Shown here in pieces: positions 1 to 9,402 of a DNA stretch of 64,000 nt. The notes under the pieces were generated by a model. It saw nothing but the letters and a program-made list of their open reading frames with translations, did no database searches and had not been told where the DNA came from. Origin of the DNA: Actinopolyspora biskrensis (GTDB lineage Bacteria; Actinomycetota; Actinomycetes; Mycobacteriales; Pseudonocardiaceae); contig NZ_JACBYW010000004.1 of assembly GCF_013408175.1 (NCBI RefSeq), positions 71,583 to 135,582 on the forward strand, read 5' to 3'. The translations under genes and the position numbers were made by a program. Numbering within the stretch: position 1 is the stretch's first letter; the number at the start of each line of letters is the position of its first letter.

Positions 1-7
1 CCTCGAC

Positions 8-582
8 GTGCTCCCCGCAGGTGCGGGGATGATCCGGTCCGGCTCAGCAACCTCGCCGGGGAGTGGGGGTGCTCCCCGCAGGTGCGGGGATGATCCCTCC
101 ACGTCCATCAGCAGCCGGTCGCCCTCGACGTGCTCCCCGCAGGTGCGGGGATGATCCGGTCCGGCTCAGCAACCTCGCCGGGGAGTGGGGGTGCTCCCCG
201 CAGGTGCGGGGATGATCCCGCGGCCCACTGCTCGTGCCCCCCGTTCAACATGTGCTCCCCGCAGGTGCGGGGATGATCCGAGCCGGTGGGTCGAAGTTCC
301 CTCGGCCGCTGAGTGCTCCCCGCAGGTGCGGGGATGATCCCGCGCGCCGGTAGGCCGCATCGGGGTCGGCTTCGTGCTCCCCGCAGGTGCGGGGATGATC
401 CGTCTCAGAGCACGGGCAGGAGTGAGACGAGTTCGTGCTCCCCGCAGGTGCGGGGATGATCCTTCCGGCGACTTTGAGCCTGAATCCAGCGCGGAGTGCT
501 CCCCGCAGGTGTGGGGATGAGCCATCTCGGTATCACCGCGCAGGTACGCCTGCCGTGCTCCCCGCTTGTGCAGGGGCGCCCC
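8..582 (+). CRISPR. CRISPR array 1, type I-E (right part; continues off the left edge)
   Basis: Ten repeats of 28 nt start at 8, 69, 130, 191, 252, 313, 374, 435, 496 and 555. Spacers are 33 nt, except the last at 31 nt. Each repeat has a 6-bp stem (CCCCGC/GCGGGG) around the loop AGGT and ends in GATGATCC. The last two repeats are degenerate: 496 has a T in the right stem arm and GAGCC at the end, and 555 is strongly mutated. Decay at the right end marks the trailer, so the leader lies left of the window and transcription runs on the plus strand. Spacers at 36-68 and 158-190 are identical, and bases 1-7 match the end of the spacer at 97-129, so two repeat-spacer units (122 bp) are tandemly duplicated. 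Confidence 0.98.
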
Positions 583-773
583 GTGCGTCTGAGCTCCAGT
601 TCGGTGTCCTCGGCGATGCGTTGTGAGCGATGATGCGCATCGATTTTTGTGACTTGCAACACGAATCTCTCTTTGATTGGGCGAACGAGTCCGTGTCTGT
701 CAGTGGTCCGTGCTTGACTCCCCGTGAATGGCGAAGGCCTGTCTAAGGGGGAGCTCGTGATCGGATGGGGTAG

Positions 774-3626
774 TTGGAAGAGCTGGAACTGAGCAGGTCG
801 GCTCGTGCGGTGTGGGCGAAGTCGACCAATGGAGAAGGGGACTGGCTGCCGCTGTGGCGGCACATGGACGATGCGGCCGATGTCGCGGCCTGGCTGTTCG
901 ACCACTGGTTGGCGTCCAGTGTGGTCCGGTTGCTGGCGGCGGAGTTCGGTGGTGATGTGGTCGCCGCTCGTTGCGCGGTGATGTTTCTGGCCGGTGCGCA
1001 CGATGTCGGCAAGGCGACACCGGCCTTCGCGGTGCAGGACACGGGACTCGCGCAGCGGATGCGCGAGTTGGGGCTGTACATGCCGACGGAGAAGCGGGAC
1101 CTTCCCGACCGGAATCTCGCCCACCACACGGTCACCGGGCACCACCTGCTGATCGGATGGCTCGTCGACAAGGGGTGGCGCAAGAGCTCCGCGAGGACGT
1201 GGGGCATCGTGCTGGGCAGCCACCACGGTGTTCCGCTCGACTCCGATTCCGAGAACACGCCGACGTTTTTTCCGTGCCTCTACGGCACTGGAACCTGGGA
1301 GACGGTCCAGCGGGAGCTGCTCGAGCGCGTGGCGGTCCGTTCCGGAGCTGCCGAACGGCTCGACCAGTGGAGGGAGCTCAAGCTCTCGGCGGCGTTCCAG
1401 GTGCTGGTCACCGGCCTGGTGATCGTCTCGGACTGGATCGCCAGCAACGAGGACCTGCTGCCGTTCCTGAGCGGTGAGCTGCCGGAGGTTCACGAGGAGC
1501 CCCGACGTGTCTCGCGGGCGTTGGAGGAGTTGCGGCTACCGGGGGCGTGGCGTCCGTCCGGTGGACCGGACAGCGTGGCGGAGCTGTTCCGCACGCGGTT
1601 TCAGCTTCCCGACGATGCCCAGCCGCGCCCGGTGCAGCACGCTGCCTGCGAGCTCGCTCGAACCGCCTCCGAGCCCGGGCTGATCATCGTCGAGGCCCCG
1701 ATGGGGGAGGGCAAGACCGAGGCGGCGCTCGCGGCCTCGGAGATCATGGCGGCGCGCTGGGGGCTGGGAGGACTGCTCGTCGCGCTGCCGACCCAGGCCA
1801 CCAGTGACGCCATGTTCGACCGCGTGGTCGACTGGCTGGATGCGATGGGAGCCGAAGACCAGCAGGTCGGCGGCGCTGTCACCCTCAGCCACGGCAAGGC
1901 CAGGTTCAACCGGCTGTTCCAGGGGCTGGTCCGCCAGGGGAGGCGTCCCTCCCAGGTCGGCAGCGACGAGGAGCGGCACCGCACCTCACACGCGGTCGTG
2001 GCGCACTCCTGGCTGTCGGGCCGCAAGAAGTCCCAGCTGGCCAACTTCATGGTCGGCACCATCGACCAGTTGTTGTTCGCAGGTCTGAAGTCGCGGCATC
2101 TGATGCTGCGCCACCTGGGGCTGGCCGGGAAGGTGGTCGTCCTCGACGAGGTTCACGCCTACGACGTCTACATGAACTCGTACCTGACCAAGGTGCTGAC
2201 CTGGCTGGGTGCCTATCGGGTTCCGGTGCTCGCGTTGTCGGCCACCCTGCCCGCCGACCGGCGTCGTGCCCTGCTGGAGGCCTACCAGCAAGGCCGCGAG
2301 TACGGGTCGGGTGGCGCGAGCGGTCAGGAACCGGCGGCGATACCGGACGAGGTGGACGGTGATCCCGGGTATCCGCTGCTCAGCTGGAGTGACGGAAACC
2401 GGGTCGATACGAAGCACGTCGGACCGTCGGGGAGGCGCACCGAGGTAGCGCTCGACTCCCTCGGTGGGGGTGTCGACGAGGATCTCGACGCGCTGGTTTC
2501 GTTGCTGCGGGACTCGCTGTCCGACGGGGGTTGTGCCGTCGTCGTTCGGAACACGGTCGGCCGGGTGCTGGAGACGGCCAGGCGGTTGGAGCGGGAGTTT
2601 CCCGGCGAGATCACGGTGGCCCATTCCCGGTTCATCACGGCTGACCGGATGCGCAAGGACAGCGAGCTGCTCGACCGGTTCGGTGCTCCGGACAGGGCCG
2701 TACGGCGCCCCCAGCGGCACATCGTCGTCGCCTCGCAGGTGATCGAGCAGTCCCTCGACGTCGATTTCGACCTGCTGGTCACCGATCTCGCTCCGGTCGA
2801 CCTCGTGCTGCAGCGGATGGGGCGACTGCACCGGCATCAGCGCGGTGTCGAGCAGCGCGACCGCCCGGCGAAGCTGCGTTCGGCGCGCGCCTACCTCGCC
2901 GGTGTGGATCTCACGCAGGGGCCGCCGGCTCTCGAGGAAGCAGCCGCCCGCCACATCTACGGCACGTACTGGTTGCTCCGCTCTGCAGCGGTGCTCCAGC
3001 CGCGTCTCGGTGGCGAGGTCGTGCTTCCGGAGGACATCGCCACCCTCGTGCAGCGCGCCTACGGTCCCGACCAGGTCGAGCCCGCCGACTGGCAGGAAGT
3101 CGTCTCCGATGCCTGGAAAAAGTGGCAGGAGTCCTCGGAAGAACGCGAGTGCAGGGCTCGTGATTTTCAGGTCGCGGCGCCGACCAAGCCCGGCAAGGCC
3201 ATCATCGGGTGGATCTCGGCCAACGTGGGCGAAGCCGACGACGGTTCGCAGGGGCAGGGGCAGGTCCGCGACGGTGCGCCCAGCCTCGAGGTGATCCTGC
3301 TCCAGCACGACGAGACCGGGAACTGGTTCACCCCCGAGTGGTTGTCACAAGGAACCGGGAAACTCCCTGTGCCCCGGGAGGAGACTCCCGCCGACGACCT
3401 CGCACAGGTCATGGCCTCGTGCTCGCTGCGCCTGCCGCTGGCGTTCAGCAACGCCGAGGCCGAAGAGGAACTCTGGCAGGCCACTCCCGTGGCATGGGAG
3501 GACTCCCCGCTCATCTACCGCCTGCCCGTCCTGTTGGTCGACCAGCACGGCTGGGCACGCATCGCCGACCGACAGATCCGCTACACCCCCGACACGGGGC
3601 TGGAGGTCTACGACAGTGCCAACTGA
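774..3626 (+). CDS. cas3: CRISPR-associated nuclease-helicase Cas3 (type I-E)
   Basis: Degrades target DNA after recruitment by Cascade. The 950-residue protein has an N-terminal HD nuclease domain, with His76-Asp77 in GAHDVGK, His117-His118 and His150-His151. The superfamily 2 helicase follows, with Walker A around Lys314 (PMGEGKT), a DEVH box at 458-461 and SATLP just after it. The full set of motifs suggests an active enzyme. An in-frame TAG sits directly before the TTG at 774, which is preceded by the Shine-Dalgarno-like GGATGGGG, so TTG is the only sensible start. It is the first gene of the cas operon. The 190 bp between array 1 and this gene should hold the operon promoter, but I cannot assign boxes with confidence. 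Confidence 0.97.
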   Translation: MEELELSRSARAVWAKSTNGEGDWLPLWRHMDDAADVAAWLFDHWLASSVVRLLAAEFGGDVVAARCAVMFLAGAHDVGKATPAFAVQDTGLAQRMRELGLYMPTEKRDLPDRNLAHHTVTGHHLLIGWLVDKGWRKSSARTWGIVLGSHHGVPLDSDSENTPTFFPCLYGTGTWETVQRELLERVAVRSGAAERLDQWRELKLSAAFQVLVTGLVIVSDWIASNEDLLPFLSGELPEVHEEPRRVSRALEELRLPGAWRPSGGPDSVAELFRTRFQLPDDAQPRPVQHAACELARTASEPGLIIVEAPMGEGKTEAALAASEIMAARWGLGGLLVALPTQATSDAMFDRVVDWLDAMGAEDQQVGGAVTLSHGKARFNRLFQGLVRQGRRPSQVGSDEERHRTSHAVVAHSWLSGRKKSQLANFMVGTIDQLLFAGLKSRHLMLRHLGLAGKVVVLDEVHAYDVYMNSYLTKVLTWLGAYRVPVLALSATLPADRRRALLEAYQQGREYGSGGASGQEPAAIPDEVDGDPGYPLLSWSDGNRVDTKHVGPSGRRTEVALDSLGGGVDEDLDALVSLLRDSLSDGGCAVVVRNTVGRVLETARRLEREFPGEITVAHSRFITADRMRKDSELLDRFGAPDRAVRRPQRHIVVASQVIEQSLDVDFDLLVTDLAPVDLVLQRMGRLHRHQRGVEQRDRPAKLRSARAYLAGVDLTQGPPALEEAAARHIYGTYWLLRSAAVLQPRLGGEVVLPEDIATLVQRAYGPDQVEPADWQEVVSDAWKKWQESSEERECRARDFQVAAPTKPGKAIIGWISANVGEADDGSQGQGQVRDGAPSLEVILLQHDETGNWFTPEWLSQGTGKLPVPREETPADDLAQVMASCSLRLPLAFSNAEAEEELWQATPVAWEDSPLIYRLPVLLVDQHGWARIADRQIRYTPDTGLEVYDSAN

Positions 3627-5262
3627 CACAGGATTCAACCTGCTCGACGAGCCGTGGATCACCGTTCTCGGTTCGGATGGTTGTGAGCGGCAGGTCTCGA
3701 TCCTCGACGCCTTCGAGCAGGCTCCGCACCTCGGGATGATCGACGGGGAGGTTCCCACCCAGGGCTTCGCGATCACACGACTGCTGCTGGCCTTCCTGCA
3801 CCGCGCGATCAACGGTCCGCGGGACCAGGACGAGTGGGAGGAGCTCTGGCAAGCCGACGAACTGCCGCTGGAGCGAATCCACGACTACGCCCAGCGGGTG
3901 CGGCACCGCTTCGACCTGTTCGACACCGAAGCCCCGTTCTTCCAGGTGGCATCGCTGCACACTGCGAAGAACGAGGTCTCGGGGCTGGAGAAGATCGTGG
4001 CGGACGTGCCTAACGGGGAGCCGTACTTCACCACCCGGTCAGCGGCCAGTCTGCGGCGCATCGACGCGGCCGAGGCCGCCCGCTGGCTCGTGCACGCCCA
4101 CGCCTTCGACCCTTCCGGGATCAAGTCCGGTGCCGTGGGGGACCCGAAGGTCAAAGGTGGCCGGGGGTATCCGATCGGCACCGGCTGGGCGGGCCAGCTC
4201 GGCGGTCTGCTGCCGCAGGGCGCGAACCTGCGGGAGACGCTGCTGCTCAACCTCGTCTCCCGGGATCTCGAGACATTCGTCCGCATCGGAGGGCCGGACG
4301 ACATGCCGCCGTGGGAGCGCGATCCGGACGGTCCGGAACACCAGGACGATCGACCGCCTCGCGGGGCGATCGACCTGTACACGTGGCAGACCCGCCGGGT
4401 CCGGCTGGCCGGTGACCGCGACGGTGTCACCGGGGTGCTGCTGGCCAACGGCGACAAGATCCAGCCGCAGAACCGCCAAACCCTCGATCCGCACACCGCC
4501 TGGCGCTACAGCGAGCCCCAGTCCAAGAAGTTCAAGAAGATCGTCCACATGCCGCAGACGCACGACCCCAACCGGTCGGTGTGGCGCGGAATCGCGGCCA
4601 TGCTGCCCTCGATCTCCGGACGTCGAAGCGGCAACGGCGATTCCCAGCCGTACCTGGCCCCCGGTGTGCTGCAGTGGCTCGGCGACCTGACCTCCGAAGG
4701 CAAACTTCCGGAGACGTACGTACCCCGCGTTCGGGTGATGGGGGTGGAGTACGGCCCTCAGAGCGCCACCTACAGCGAGATCATCGACGACGTCCTGCCG
4801 CTGTCGGTGGTGCTGCTGCGCCAGGACCGCCCCGCAGCGGGGAAGCAGGCCACGGAAGCGGTTTCCGATGCCGAGAAGGCCGGGAAGGCGATCTGGAGCT
4901 TCGCCGAGAACATCGCCCGGGCCGCCGGGGCGGAACCCAAGTCCGGTGTGGGCGACCGGGCACGCGAGCAGCTCTACGCGGCTCTCGAAACGTCCTACCG
5001 CTCCTGGCTGGCCGGGTTCGGACCGAACACGGACCTGTCCGAGGCCCGCGCCGAGTGGCAGCGAACCGTCGAGCTTGCCACCACTCCGATCGTCGACGAA
5101 CTGATCGAGGGGGCTTCTCCGGCGGCGTGGCGCGGGCGAACCATCCAGAACCGCCTGGTGAACGTCGCGCTGGCGGACGTGTGGTTCAAAGCCGCCCTGC
5201 GGAAGGCGCTTCCCCTGGTACGCACCGATTCGAAGAACACAACACTGGAGGAAGCGGTATGA
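3616..5262 (+). CDS. casA: Cascade large subunit Cse1 (Cas8e/CasA)
   Basis: The 548-residue large subunit of the type I-E Cascade complex, which recognises the PAM and recruits Cas3. The N-terminus reads FNLLDEPWI, the usual opening of this family, and the length is normal (about 500-560). The GTG start at 3616 lies 11 nt inside the end of cas3, so the two genes are translationally coupled. A second, short, inverted copy of this start region (about 55 bp, covering the cas3 end and the first codons of cse1) occurs at 11706-11760. Confidence 0.95.
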   Translation: MPTDTGFNLLDEPWITVLGSDGCERQVSILDAFEQAPHLGMIDGEVPTQGFAITRLLLAFLHRAINGPRDQDEWEELWQADELPLERIHDYAQRVRHRFDLFDTEAPFFQVASLHTAKNEVSGLEKIVADVPNGEPYFTTRSAASLRRIDAAEAARWLVHAHAFDPSGIKSGAVGDPKVKGGRGYPIGTGWAGQLGGLLPQGANLRETLLLNLVSRDLETFVRIGGPDDMPPWERDPDGPEHQDDRPPRGAIDLYTWQTRRVRLAGDRDGVTGVLLANGDKIQPQNRQTLDPHTAWRYSEPQSKKFKKIVHMPQTHDPNRSVWRGIAAMLPSISGRRSGNGDSQPYLAPGVLQWLGDLTSEGKLPETYVPRVRVMGVEYGPQSATYSEIIDDVLPLSVVLLRQDRPAAGKQATEAVSDAEKAGKAIWSFAENIARAAGAEPKSGVGDRAREQLYAALETSYRSWLAGFGPNTDLSEARAEWQRTVELATTPIVDELIEGASPAAWRGRTIQNRLVNVALADVWFKAALRKALPLVRTDSKNTTLEEAV

Positions 5263-5918
5263 CCTCAACGGGGGCCGCGCCCAAAGCCGGTCCACATCGG
5301 AAGCTGGGCGTCCTCGGAAACGCGCTGGACCGGCGGTTTTCCCGACTGCAGCAGGAGTACCTGCGGGAGGAGTCGGCGGCGAAGGCCGACCTCGCCCGGC
5401 TGCGCCGCGGCCTGGGGAAACCGGCGGGCAGCGTTCCGGAGATCTGGGAGCTGACCATCGGCTCGGTTCCGGACTCGCTGAGCTGGGACCGGGACGAGCC
5501 GAGCAGGGCCGAGCAGGCGTCCCACGCCGCCTTCACCCTGTTCGCGCTGCACCAGCAGTCCCTGAACGTGGCGGTGCACGAGCCCGGAACCTCGTTCGGG
5601 CACGCCGTGGGGAAACTGCGCTCCAAATCCACCCGCAGCCCGGAAGCCGTGACCAACAGGTTCATGGCGGTCTCCACGGCCGAGTCCGTCGACGAGGCGC
5701 TCGTCCACATGCGGGGGCTCATCACGCAGCTCCGCTCGGAGCACGAGGGCTTCGACTACGCCCGGCTGGCCGATGACCTCACCGGTCTGCTGACTCCCGC
5801 CCGAGCCGCGCGAGTACGGCTCGCCTGGGGGAGGGACTTCTACCGCACGAGCGCCGACACCGCCGAAAGCGGTGACAGCGGTGAAAACGACTCCACCGAC
5901 GAGAACACCGAGGAGTGA
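5259..5918 (+). CDS. casB: Cascade small subunit Cse2 (Cas11/CasB)
   Basis: A 219-residue protein in the Cse2 position of a type I-E operon. In the family two copies line the belly of Cascade and stabilise the crRNA and target strand. The ATG at 5259 overlaps the cse1 stop as ATGA. The helical, charged sequence includes an Arg-rich N-terminal third (residues about 20-60, with LDRRF and LRRGL segments), as expected for a nucleic-acid-binding small subunit. An acidic tail rich in Ser, Glu and Asp fills the last 20 residues. Confidence 0.92.
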   Translation: MTSTGAAPKAGPHRKLGVLGNALDRRFSRLQQEYLREESAAKADLARLRRGLGKPAGSVPEIWELTIGSVPDSLSWDRDEPSRAEQASHAAFTLFALHQQSLNVAVHEPGTSFGHAVGKLRSKSTRSPEAVTNRFMAVSTAESVDEALVHMRGLITQLRSEHEGFDYARLADDLTGLLTPARAARVRLAWGRDFYRTSADTAESGDSGENDSTDENTEE

Positions 5919-5923
5919 GACCC

Positions 5924-7045
5924 ATGAGTCGAACCATGATCGACATCCACGTGCTGCAGACCGTCCCCCCGAGCAACCTCAACCGCGACGACACGGGAAG
6001 CCCGAAAACGGCCGTCTACGGCGGAGTGCGCCGGTCGCGGGTCTCCAGCCAGGCGTGGAAGCGCGCTACGCGGGTGGACTTCGAGTCCCACCTCGACAGC
6101 TCCGAGCTGGGCACGCGCACCAAGCGCGTCGTGGAGTGGCTGGCCGAGGAGATCACCGCACAGGCACCTGAACTCGAGAGCAGGGCGACGGAGCTGGCTA
6201 CCGAGACCATCAAGGCCGTCGGCATCGAGGTCAAAGCACCGGAGAAGGAAACGAGCCCGCAGTCCGGTTACCTGCTCTTCCTCAGCCGGCGGCAGATCCA
6301 GAACCTCGCCGGGGCCGCGATCGAGGCGGCCGAGGCCGACGACGTGAATAAGGCGCTCAAGGAAGCCAAGGTCAAGGACCTGGCCGACCGGGAGCACTCC
6401 GTCGACATCGCGTTGTTCGGCCGCATGGTGGCCGACCAGGCCGACATCAACGTCGACGCCGCGGCCCAGGTGGCGCACGCGATCAGCGTGCACCCGGTGG
6501 AGACCGAGTTCGACTACTACACCGCTGTGGACGACCGGAACCAGGACCACGAGACCGGTGCAGGAATGATCGGCACCGTCGAGTTCAACTCCTCCACCCT
6601 CTACCGCTACGCCACGCTCGACGTGAACCGACTCGCCGACAACCTCGGGGATGCGACGGCGGTCCGTCGAGCGGTGGAGGCCTTCCTCGAATCGTTCGTG
6701 CGGTCGATGCCCTCCGGCAAGCAGAACACCTTCGCCAACCGGACGCTGCCGGAGGCGGTGGTGGTGCTGGCACGCGAGTCCCAGCCCATCAATCTCGTGG
6801 GGGCCTTCGAGAACCCGGTGTGGGAATCGGTTCACTCCGGTCGGGTCAAGCGCGCGGCCGACGCGTTGCTCGAGGAGGCCCAGGAGATCGAGCGGGCCTA
6901 CGGTGAGCAGCCGATCGACAGCTGGGTCACCCGGGTCGGAGAGGACACGGCAAGCCTCGACGAGCTGGGCTCGAACGTGTCGCTGAACGAGATGGTGACG
7001 CAGCTCGGCGAGCTGGTCGGAACGCGTGCCGAGGAGCGCTCATGA
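5924..7045 (+). CDS. casC: Cascade backbone subunit Cas7e (Cse4/CasC)
   Basis: The six-copy backbone of Cascade that wraps the crRNA. The 373-residue protein starts IDIHVLQ and carries PPSNLNRDDTG and SRVSSQAWKRATR, both typical of Cas7e N-termini. ATG 5924 is chosen because AGGAG lies about 8 nt upstream. A second ATG at 5936 is less well placed, and a GTG at 5915 overlaps the cse2 stop. The stop overlaps the next start as ATGA. Confidence 0.95.
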   Translation: MSRTMIDIHVLQTVPPSNLNRDDTGSPKTAVYGGVRRSRVSSQAWKRATRVDFESHLDSSELGTRTKRVVEWLAEEITAQAPELESRATELATETIKAVGIEVKAPEKETSPQSGYLLFLSRRQIQNLAGAAIEAAEADDVNKALKEAKVKDLADREHSVDIALFGRMVADQADINVDAAAQVAHAISVHPVETEFDYYTAVDDRNQDHETGAGMIGTVEFNSSTLYRYATLDVNRLADNLGDATAVRRAVEAFLESFVRSMPSGKQNTFANRTLPEAVVVLARESQPINLVGAFENPVWESVHSGRVKRAADALLEEAQEIERAYGEQPIDSWVTRVGEDTASLDELGSNVSLNEMVTQLGELVGTRAEERS

Positions 7046-7767
7046 CCGTGGTCGCGCTCAGACTGGCCGGGCCGCTGCAGGCGTGGGGATCCCGCAGCCG
7101 GTTCGTGCGCCGGGAGACGGAGAAAGCCCCCACCAAGAGCGGGGTGATCGGCATGGTCGCGGCCGCGAAGGGCATCCGGCGTGCCGATCCGCTGGAGGGG
7201 TTGCCGGAACTGCGGTTCGGGGTACGCGTCGACCAGCCCGGGCAGCTGGTTCGGGACTTCCAGACCGCGCAACGCCCCAAGAAGGAGAAGGACGGCACCA
7301 CCAGCTGGTCGTCCCTGCCGCTGTCGCAGCGCTACTACGTCTCCGACGCCGTGTTCCTGGCCGTGCTCGAAGGTGATCGCGAGCTCGTCGAGGGCGTCGA
7401 CGAGGCTGTCCGCAGCCCGGAGTTCCCCCTGTACCTCGGTCGGCGCTCCTGCCCGCCGGCAGGTCCGGTGGCACTGGGAGTCTTCGACAGCGGGCTCGAG
7501 GAGGCGCTGGCGACCCTGCCCTGGATGGCCGGGACGCGCCGGCAACAGCGGCACCGCGCCAACACCGTGTGCCTGACCACCGTTCGGGACGCGCTCCCGG
7601 ACGAGTCCGGTGGCGAGCTGATCCAGGACACACCGGTCAGTTTCGATCCGAACCGACGGCAGCACGCCTGGCGCACCGTCACGCGCGGGACCGTCGAGAT
7701 CGACAACCCGCACGGCACCGCCGAGAAGGGTGCGGAGCACGACCCCATGGCGAGTCTGGGAGGTTGA
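7042..7767 (+). CDS. casD: Cascade subunit Cas5e (CasD)
   Basis: Caps the 5' handle of the crRNA in Cascade. The 241-residue protein begins with the RAMP-type strand VALRLAGPLQAWGSRSRF and the following arginine-rich, pathogenicity-independent Cas5 signature (RRETEKAPTKSGVIG). The length matches the family (about 220-250). ATG 7042 overlaps the cas7e stop (ATGA), and the gene ends one base before the cas6e start, so the set is read as one polycistron. Confidence 0.95.
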   Translation: MTVVALRLAGPLQAWGSRSRFVRRETEKAPTKSGVIGMVAAAKGIRRADPLEGLPELRFGVRVDQPGQLVRDFQTAQRPKKEKDGTTSWSSLPLSQRYYVSDAVFLAVLEGDRELVEGVDEAVRSPEFPLYLGRRSCPPAGPVALGVFDSGLEEALATLPWMAGTRRQQRHRANTVCLTTVRDALPDESGGELIQDTPVSFDPNRRQHAWRTVTRGTVEIDNPHGTAEKGAEHDPMASLGG

Positions 7768-7768
7768 G

Positions 7769-8455
7769 GTGTTTCTGACGAAGATGCCGCTCAATCCGAG
7801 ACGGCGCGGCGCGCGGAAGTTGCTGGGCTCACCGCAGGCACTGCACGCCGCCGTGCAGGCGGGATTCGCCGACCCCAGCCCGACCGAGGAGGGACGAGTC
7901 CTGTGGCGGTTGGACACCTACGGCCAGCACCGGGTCGTGCTCTACACCGCCACTCCGGAGAAACCCGACTTCACCCATGTCGTCGAACAGGTGGGATGGC
8001 CGACCACCGAGGCCTGGCAGACCCGTGACTACGACGACCTGCTGGACTCGCTGCGTCCGGGGCAGCACTGGCAGTTCCGGCTCACGGCGAACCCGGTCCG
8101 CTCCGGGCGCCGGGAGGGCTGGGAAACCACGAAACCTCTCGGACACGTCACGGTCAAGCAGCAGGAGCAGTGGTTGCTCGACCGGGCCTCGCGGCTGGGA
8201 TTCCGGCTGCTCACCACCGAGGGCGACACCGAGGGGGACGCGGAACCCGAGCTCGCGGTCGTCGACAGGAGCACCCGTCGTTTCGAGCGGAAGGGCAACC
8301 AGGTCACCGTCTCCACGGCCACCTTCGAGGGGCACCTGGAGGTCACCGACACCGCGGCGCTGCGCCACTCCCTCACCTTCGGGATAGGTCGGGCCAAGGC
8401 GTACGGCTGCGGCCTGCTCACCCTGGCTCCGCCGTCGAAGAAGGGGACGGCATGA
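7769..8455 (+). CDS. casE: CRISPR RNA endonuclease Cas6e (CasE/Cse3)
   Basis: Cuts pre-crRNA at the base of the repeat hairpin and stays on the 3' end in Cascade. The 228-residue protein opens FLTKMPLNP, the standard first ferredoxin strand. It has the family catalytic histidine at residue 26 (QALHAAV), although position 23, a tyrosine in the Thermus enzyme, is glutamine here. A glycine-rich loop GIGRAKAYGCG lies near the C-terminus. GTG 7769 is preferred over upstream in-frame starts because it gives this canonical N-terminus and lies one base after the cas5e stop. The same enzyme must process repeats with two different loop sequences. Confidence 0.95.
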   Translation: MFLTKMPLNPRRRGARKLLGSPQALHAAVQAGFADPSPTEEGRVLWRLDTYGQHRVVLYTATPEKPDFTHVVEQVGWPTTEAWQTRDYDDLLDSLRPGQHWQFRLTANPVRSGRREGWETTKPLGHVTVKQQEQWLLDRASRLGFRLLTTEGDTEGDAEPELAVVDRSTRRFERKGNQVTVSTATFEGHLEVTDTAALRHSLTFGIGRAKAYGCGLLTLAPPSKKGTA

Positions 8456-9402
8456 CCTCGCTGGGGAAACGACCGACTCAACCGCGGGAACTCGTTCGAG
8501 CGGTGGACAGAGTCTCGTTTCTCCACCTGGAGCGGTGCGTCGTCAACCGCGACAGCAACGCGATCACCGCGACCGATGAGCGGGGCACGGTACACGTGCC
8601 GGCCGCGTCGGTGGGGGTGTTGCTGCTGGGGCCGGGAACGACGATCACGCACCAGGCGATCGCGCTCATGTCGGACAGCGGATCGACCGTGGTGTGGGTC
8701 GGTGAGCAGGGTGTGCGCTACTACGCGCACGGTGTTTCACCGGCCCGCACCTCCCGTCTGGTGGAAGCGCAGGCCGAAGCGGTCTCGAACCGCAGATCAC
8801 GGCTGCGCGTGGCCCGTGCGATGTACGAGATGCGCTTCCCCGCGGAGGACGTCTCGAGCCTGACGATGCAGCAGCTCCGGGGCAGGGAAGGGGCACGAGT
8901 TCGCCGGATCTACCGGAAGCATTCCGAGCGCACCGGGGTTCCGTGGTCGAAACGCGACTACGACGTGGACGACTGGGAAGCGGGTGATCCGGTCAACCAG
9001 GCTCTCTCCGCGGCGAACTCAGCGCTGTACGGAGTGGTGCACTCGGTGATCGTCGCGCTCGGGTGCTCACCGGCGCTGGGCTTCGTCCACACCGGGCACC
9101 ACCGGTCGTTCGTCTACGACATCGCCGACCTGTACAAGACGGAGCTGACGATCCCGGTGGCTTTCGACGTGGCGGCCGAGACGGCCGTGGACGTGGGAGC
9201 GGAGACCCGCCGATTTCTCCGCGATTCCCTGCACGGCGGCAAGCTGTTGGAACGATGTGCACGGGACATCCAGCGGTTGCTGCTCAACCCCGACGAGAAC
9301 GAGGAACCACCCGAGGGGTACCTCGATTTCGACGTCATCTCGCTGTGGGACGAGCACGGGAACGCCGTACAAGGGGGAGTATCCTACGGAGGTGCGTCAT
9401 AA
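8452..9402 (+). CDS. cas1: CRISPR integrase Cas1 (type I-E)
   Basis: The catalytic subunit of the spacer-acquisition complex. The 316-residue protein has the expected metal-binding acidic and histidine residues in RGREGARVRRIY, LGFVHTGHH and the YDIADLYK segment, so it looks active. The ATG at 8452 overlaps the cas6e stop (ATGA). The gene ends in TAA at 9400-9402, inside the start region of cas2. At this junction related operons usually show an ATGA overlap, whereas here it reads ATAA. Confidence 0.96.
   Translation: MTSLGKRPTQPRELVRAVDRVSFLHLERCVVNRDSNAITATDERGTVHVPAASVGVLLLGPGTTITHQAIALMSDSGSTVVWVGEQGVRYYAHGVSPARTSRLVEAQAEAVSNRRSRLRVARAMYEMRFPAEDVSSLTMQQLRGREGARVRRIYRKHSERTGVPWSKRDYDVDDWEAGDPVNQALSAANSALYGVVHSVIVALGCSPALGFVHTGHHRSFVYDIADLYKTELTIPVAFDVAAETAVDVGAETRRFLRDSLHGGKLLERCARDIQRLLLNPDENEEPPEGYLDFDVISLWDEHGNAVQGGVSYGGAS

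Noticed and set aside
166-525. Long open frame through CRISPR array 1 giving repeated HLRGA and PAPAGST-like peptides
   Set aside because: The peptides are translations of the repeats; spacers and repeats here are CRISPR, not a gene.
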